From contig CABGHH010000019.1 of assembly GCA_902158745.1 (NCBI GenBank), forward strand, positions 1-15,886: DNA of 15,886 bases, in the 5' to 3' direction. This DNA is from Candidatus Methanolliviera sp. GoM_asphalt. Lineage in GTDB: Archaea > Halobacteriota > Methanoliparia > Methanoliparales > Methanoliparaceae. Positions 13,515 through 15,886 of this stretch are shown here, one piece after another (position 1 is the stretch's first letter; each line of letters opens with the position of its first letter). The notes under the pieces were generated by a model that did no database searches, had not been told where the DNA came from, and worked only from the letters and a program-made list of their open reading frames with translations. The position numbers and the translations under genes are program-made.

Positions 13515-14303
13515 TTATTTCCCCTTGAACGTGGCTTTTCTCTTCTCTATAAACGCGGATATTCCTTCTTTCGCATCTTCCGATGCAAAAGAGATCAAAA
13601 ACTCATCCGTCTCGAAAGAGAGAGCCTCTCGCAAAGGCATCTCTAATCCCTTGTTTATCGCATCCAGCATACATCTTACGGCTATAGGAGGCTTGGATGC
13701 CAATTTTTCTGCCAATTTTTCTGCAGAATCTTCCAGCTTCTCAGCGGGCACTACCTCATCGACCAGCCCGATTGCCTTCGCCTCATCCGCATCGATCATA
13801 TCACCCGTTAGATCTATCTTCTTCGCCATTCCCTTTCCGACGAGTCTTGTCAAACGCTGTGTGCCACCCCATCCTGGTGTCAAACCAAGATTTATCTCTG
13901 GCTGCCCAAATTTTGCCTTTTCAGATGCTATCCGAATATCGCACGCCATTGCAATCTCGCACCCTCCACCGAGCGTTAGACCGTTCAAAGCGGCGATGAA
14001 CGGTTTACCCATCTCTTCCATCTTTGCAAGGGTCCTCTTTCCTCTCTCGATCACCTTCTTCCTGACATCGAGATAGCTCTTACCTTTGAACATCATGATA
14101 TCAGCGCCGGCGCCAAACGCCCTCCCTGTTCCGGTGATGATGGCCACCTTTATATCATCATCCTTCTCTATATCCTCCAAAACATCTCCGAGTTCAAAGA
14201 GCATCTGCTCGTTCACCGCGTTTAACACATCCGGTCTGTTCAACGTGATCTTGGCAATTGGTGGTTTCTTTTCATATACTATTGTCTCATAAGGCATATC
14301 CAT
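13515..14303 (-). CDS. Enoyl-CoA hydratase (crotonase family)
   Basis: Hydrates 2-enoyl-CoA to 3-hydroxyacyl-CoA. Counting from the GTG at 14306 (263 residues), both catalytic glutamates are present: E117 in LGGGCEIAMACD and E137 in FGQPEINLG, matching Glu144 and Glu164 of rat crotonase. The oxyanion-hole segments FGAGAD (64-69) and LTLGGG (110-115) are intact. Presence of both glutamates favours a true hydratase over an isomerase or decarboxylase. I prefer ATG 14303, which overlaps the upstream TGA (TGATG) and suggests translational coupling, giving 262 residues; the GTG one codon earlier and an ATG at 14297 are alternatives. It lies between the 3-hydroxyacyl-CoA and acyl-CoA dehydrogenase genes. 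Confidence 0.92.
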   Translation of the reverse strand: MDMPYETIVYEKKPPIAKITLNRPDVLNAVNEQMLFELGDVLEDIEKDDDIKVAIITGTGRAFGAGADIMMFKGKSYLDVRKKVIERGKRTLAKMEEMGKPFIAALNGLTLGGGCEIAMACDIRIASEKAKFGQPEINLGLTPGWGGTQRLTRLVGKGMAKKIDLTGDMIDADEAKAIGLVDEVVPAEKLEDSAEKLAEKLASKPPIAVRCMLDAINKGLEMPLREALSFETDEFLISFASEDAKEGISAFIEKRKATFKGK

Positions 14304-15157
14304 CACTTGTACTCATAGAAACCTTTCTTCGTCTTTCTTCCAGTCCATCCAACCTCTCTCATCCGCCTGATTACAGGTGCGGGCTTGTATCTCTCCCAGC
14401 CAGTCTCTATGTAAATTGCCTCGAGGATATCGCAGATTGTATCGATGCCGATCAGGTCGAGGAGCTGAAAAGGCCCCATTGGCCAGTTGAACGAAAGCCT
14501 CACGATCTTATCCGCATCTTCTACGGTAGAAAGCCCCTCTTCATACATCTTTGCCGCCTCGTTGAGAACTAGAGGCATAAGTCTGTTCGTCACAAAGCCT
14601 GGCGAGTCTTTAACGACTGCAGTCTCCTTGCCTAGCGAGTGGATGAAGTCCAGCGAAGTATTCAACGTCTCTTCGGACGTCACAACAGATTTGATAATCT
14701 CAACGCCGCGCATCAATGGCACAGGATTCATGAAGTGCGTACCTATAACTTTGTCGGGGCGTTTCGTCGCCGATCCAAGCAGAGAAATTGGTATCGTAGA
14801 AGTATTGCTCGCGAGAATCGTATTCGATGGAGATATCTCGTCGAGTTGTTTTAACACACCTTTCTTTACATCACTTCTTTCGAAGACTGCCTCGATGACG
14901 AAGTCGGCATCTTTTGCGCCATCTTTTATATCTGTCGTCGGCTTTATTCTCCCGATGGTCTCATCCATCTTATCTTGTGTGATTTTACCCTTCTCCACGA
15001 ACTTCGATAGGCTTTTTTTAATGTTTTCTAAAGCCCTTTTGAGGAGAGCATCGCTCAAATCCACGACGGATGTCTCGTACCCTGCCTGTGCGCAGACCTG
15101 CGTTATGCCGTTACCCATCACACCGGTACCGACAATGCAAACCTTCTTTATTTCCAT
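14303..15157 (-). CDS. 3-hydroxyacyl-CoA dehydrogenase
   Basis: 284 residues, the single-domain short form also called 3-hydroxybutyryl-CoA dehydrogenase; it oxidises (S)-3-hydroxyacyl-CoA to 3-ketoacyl-CoA with NAD. The Rossmann motif is VGTGVMGNG (9-17). The catalytic pair H141 and E153 has the spacing of human His158/Glu170; S120 and N191 fit the substrate-binding Ser137 and Asn208. The C-terminal dimer domain ends with the family's GRKTKKGFYEY. ATG 15157 has GGAGG eight bases ahead. There is no fused hydratase domain; the hydratase is the next gene, overlapping by one base. In a strict anaerobe the same enzyme could run in reverse for butyryl-CoA synthesis, but the gene set reads as oxidation. 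Confidence 0.93.
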   Translation of the reverse strand: MEIKKVCIVGTGVMGNGITQVCAQAGYETSVVDLSDALLKRALENIKKSLSKFVEKGKITQDKMDETIGRIKPTTDIKDGAKDADFVIEAVFERSDVKKGVLKQLDEISPSNTILASNTSTIPISLLGSATKRPDKVIGTHFMNPVPLMRGVEIIKSVVTSEETLNTSLDFIHSLGKETAVVKDSPGFVTNRLMPLVLNEAAKMYEEGLSTVEDADKIVRLSFNWPMGPFQLLDLIGIDTICDILEAIYIETGWERYKPAPVIRRMREVGWTGRKTKKGFYEYK

Positions 15158-15183
15158 TCTTCAAACCTCCTCTCTTTATTTTT

Positions 15184-15606
15184 TTATAACGCCTTAAATA
15201 ATGGAACAATCTTCTCTCCTCCTGAATATACATCCGCAGGAAGAACAACATGACTTGCTTTCACCTTCATTCCGATCAGTTCTTGAGATCTTTCATTCTT
15301 CACCGTGGCCTTCTCCGCATCATAATCGAGCCTTCCCATGATCGTTGGCCCCTCATCCAGTTTTACCATACAGATGATATAGTGTGGCTCAAATCCTTCC
15401 GGCGATACGTCGATGAGCGTAAAGGTCAGTATCTCTCCCATTCCGCTTAATTCCGTCTTCTCCAGATCTTTTGATCCACACCACTGACATGTAGGCAAGG
15501 GAGGGCATGTTATCTGTCCGCATTCCTTGCACCTCAATCCGAGAATCTTATCCTCTTTCAACCCATCGTAGAAATCCTTTGCCGTCAAGATATAATATTC
15601 CTTCAT
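15184..15606 (-). CDS. DUF35 OB-fold/zinc-ribbon partner of thiolase
   Basis: 140 residues: an N-terminal rubredoxin-like zinc ribbon with C26/C29 (CKEC) and C40/C43 (CQWC), then an OB-fold (about 55-135) that opens GEILTFTLIDVSPEGF. In archaea DUF35 proteins sit beside SCP2-type thiolases, and in the methanogen acetoacetyl-CoA thiolase/HMG-CoA synthase complex the DUF35 protein holds CoA between active sites. Here it follows the thiolase by four bases and precedes the dehydrogenase by 26, so it probably forms a complex with this beta-oxidation thiolase. The ATG has GGAGGT six bases ahead, and this site overlaps the thiolase stop. Confidence 0.9.
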   Translation of the reverse strand: MKEYYILTAKDFYDGLKEDKILGLRCKECGQITCPPLPTCQWCGSKDLEKTELSGMGEILTFTLIDVSPEGFEPHYIICMVKLDEGPTIMGRLDYDAEKATVKNERSQELIGMKVKASHVVLPADVYSGGEKIVPLFKAL

Positions 15607-15610
15607 TTAT

Positions 15611-15886
15611 TTACCTCCTTGATCTCCCAAGTATTAAATGTGCCAGCGTGTTGAAGCCTCCACCAAGCGTATCCGTCATTCCGATCTCCGGAACGGGATC
15701 GACCTGATTTCCTTTAGGAGCTCTACCCTTCATCTCCTCGACGATCGTGTGGACCTGAGCCGCACCTGTTGCACCTATCGGATGGCCCTTACCCATCAGT
15801 CCACCATCCGGATTTACGACAGGCCTTCCACCGATATCCGTCTGACCTTCCTCAACAGCATCCGCTCCCTTACCCCAATCGAAGAA
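15611..15886 (-). CDS. SCP2-type thiolase, C-terminal 91 residues (runs off the window)
   Basis: Only the C-terminal part is here; the frame stays open to the window edge. It has the thiolase signature GGLMGKGHPIGATGAAQ with the catalytic histidine. Near the end, GMTDTLGGGFNTL takes the place of the second-cysteine CxGGG motif of classical thiolases, as in SCP2-type enzymes (compare HNLGLGG). The family cleaves 3-ketoacyl-CoA with CoA, or condenses acetyl-CoA units in reverse. Placed first among the visible genes of a beta-oxidation operon with a DUF35 partner, a degradative role is likely. The nucleophile cysteine lies outside the window. Confidence 0.88.
   Translation of the reverse strand, partial: FFDWGKGADAVEEGQTDIGGRPVVNPDGGLMGKGHPIGATGAAQVHTIVEEMKGRAPKGNQVDPVPEIGMTDTLGGGFNTLAHLILGRSRR

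Noticed and set aside
1..15886. CRISPR arrays, rRNA and tRNA genes
   Set aside because: I saw no regularly spaced repeats and no rRNA or tRNA signatures by eye on either strand.

Overview
The window looks archaeal. Likely promoters have the BRE plus A/T-rich box A form, terminators are plain T-tracts, isoleucine and arginine codons are mostly ATA and AGA/AGG, and the gene families (HdrD-like, MvhD, SCP2-type thiolase with DUF35) are typical of Euryarchaeota/Halobacteriota. An anaerobic, acyl-CoA-degrading lineage such as Archaeoglobi or the Syntrophoarchaeum-type alkane oxidisers would fit. That placement is inference; nothing here fixes the taxon.

Left part (1-5040), A/T-rich and accessory: a possible three-way-junction RNA-like fold (40-130), an unrecognised basic protein (minus strand), an MFS transporter, and a LuxE/PaaK-like adenylate-forming enzyme. 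Two broken extra copies of the LuxE-like C-terminal tail follow (3817-4080 and 4827-4904). Between them sits a small toxin-antitoxin island in which both antitoxin-type genes (HicB, DUF2283) are intact and both toxin-type genes (HicA, DUF4258) carry central deletions.

Middle part (5041-11659, minus strand): a five-gene operon, transcribed in the order AOR-family protein, 4x[4Fe-4S] ferredoxin, HdrC-HdrB fusion (HdrD-like), double HdrA flavoprotein, MvhD. This is the same set and order of protein types as BamB-BamC-BamD-BamE-BamF of the class II benzoyl-CoA reductase complex, but without BamGHI. The AOR-like subunit is short and seems to lack two of the four cluster cysteines and the conserved active-site glutamate region. 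A promoter and a striking three-half-site palindrome lie just upstream.

Between the operons (11761-12346, plus strand): the tail of a transposase runs directly into the ruined 3' end of an acyl-CoA synthetase gene (one stop, three frameshifts).

Right part (12371-15886, minus strand): a beta-oxidation operon read as SCP2-type thiolase (cut by the window edge), DUF35 partner, 3-hydroxyacyl-CoA dehydrogenase, enoyl-CoA hydratase and acyl-CoA dehydrogenase, closed by a T-tract terminator. Together the two operons suggest acyl-CoA oxidation linked to an Hdr-based, possibly electron-bifurcating complex. The coupling is inferred from proximity and family knowledge, not shown by the sequence.
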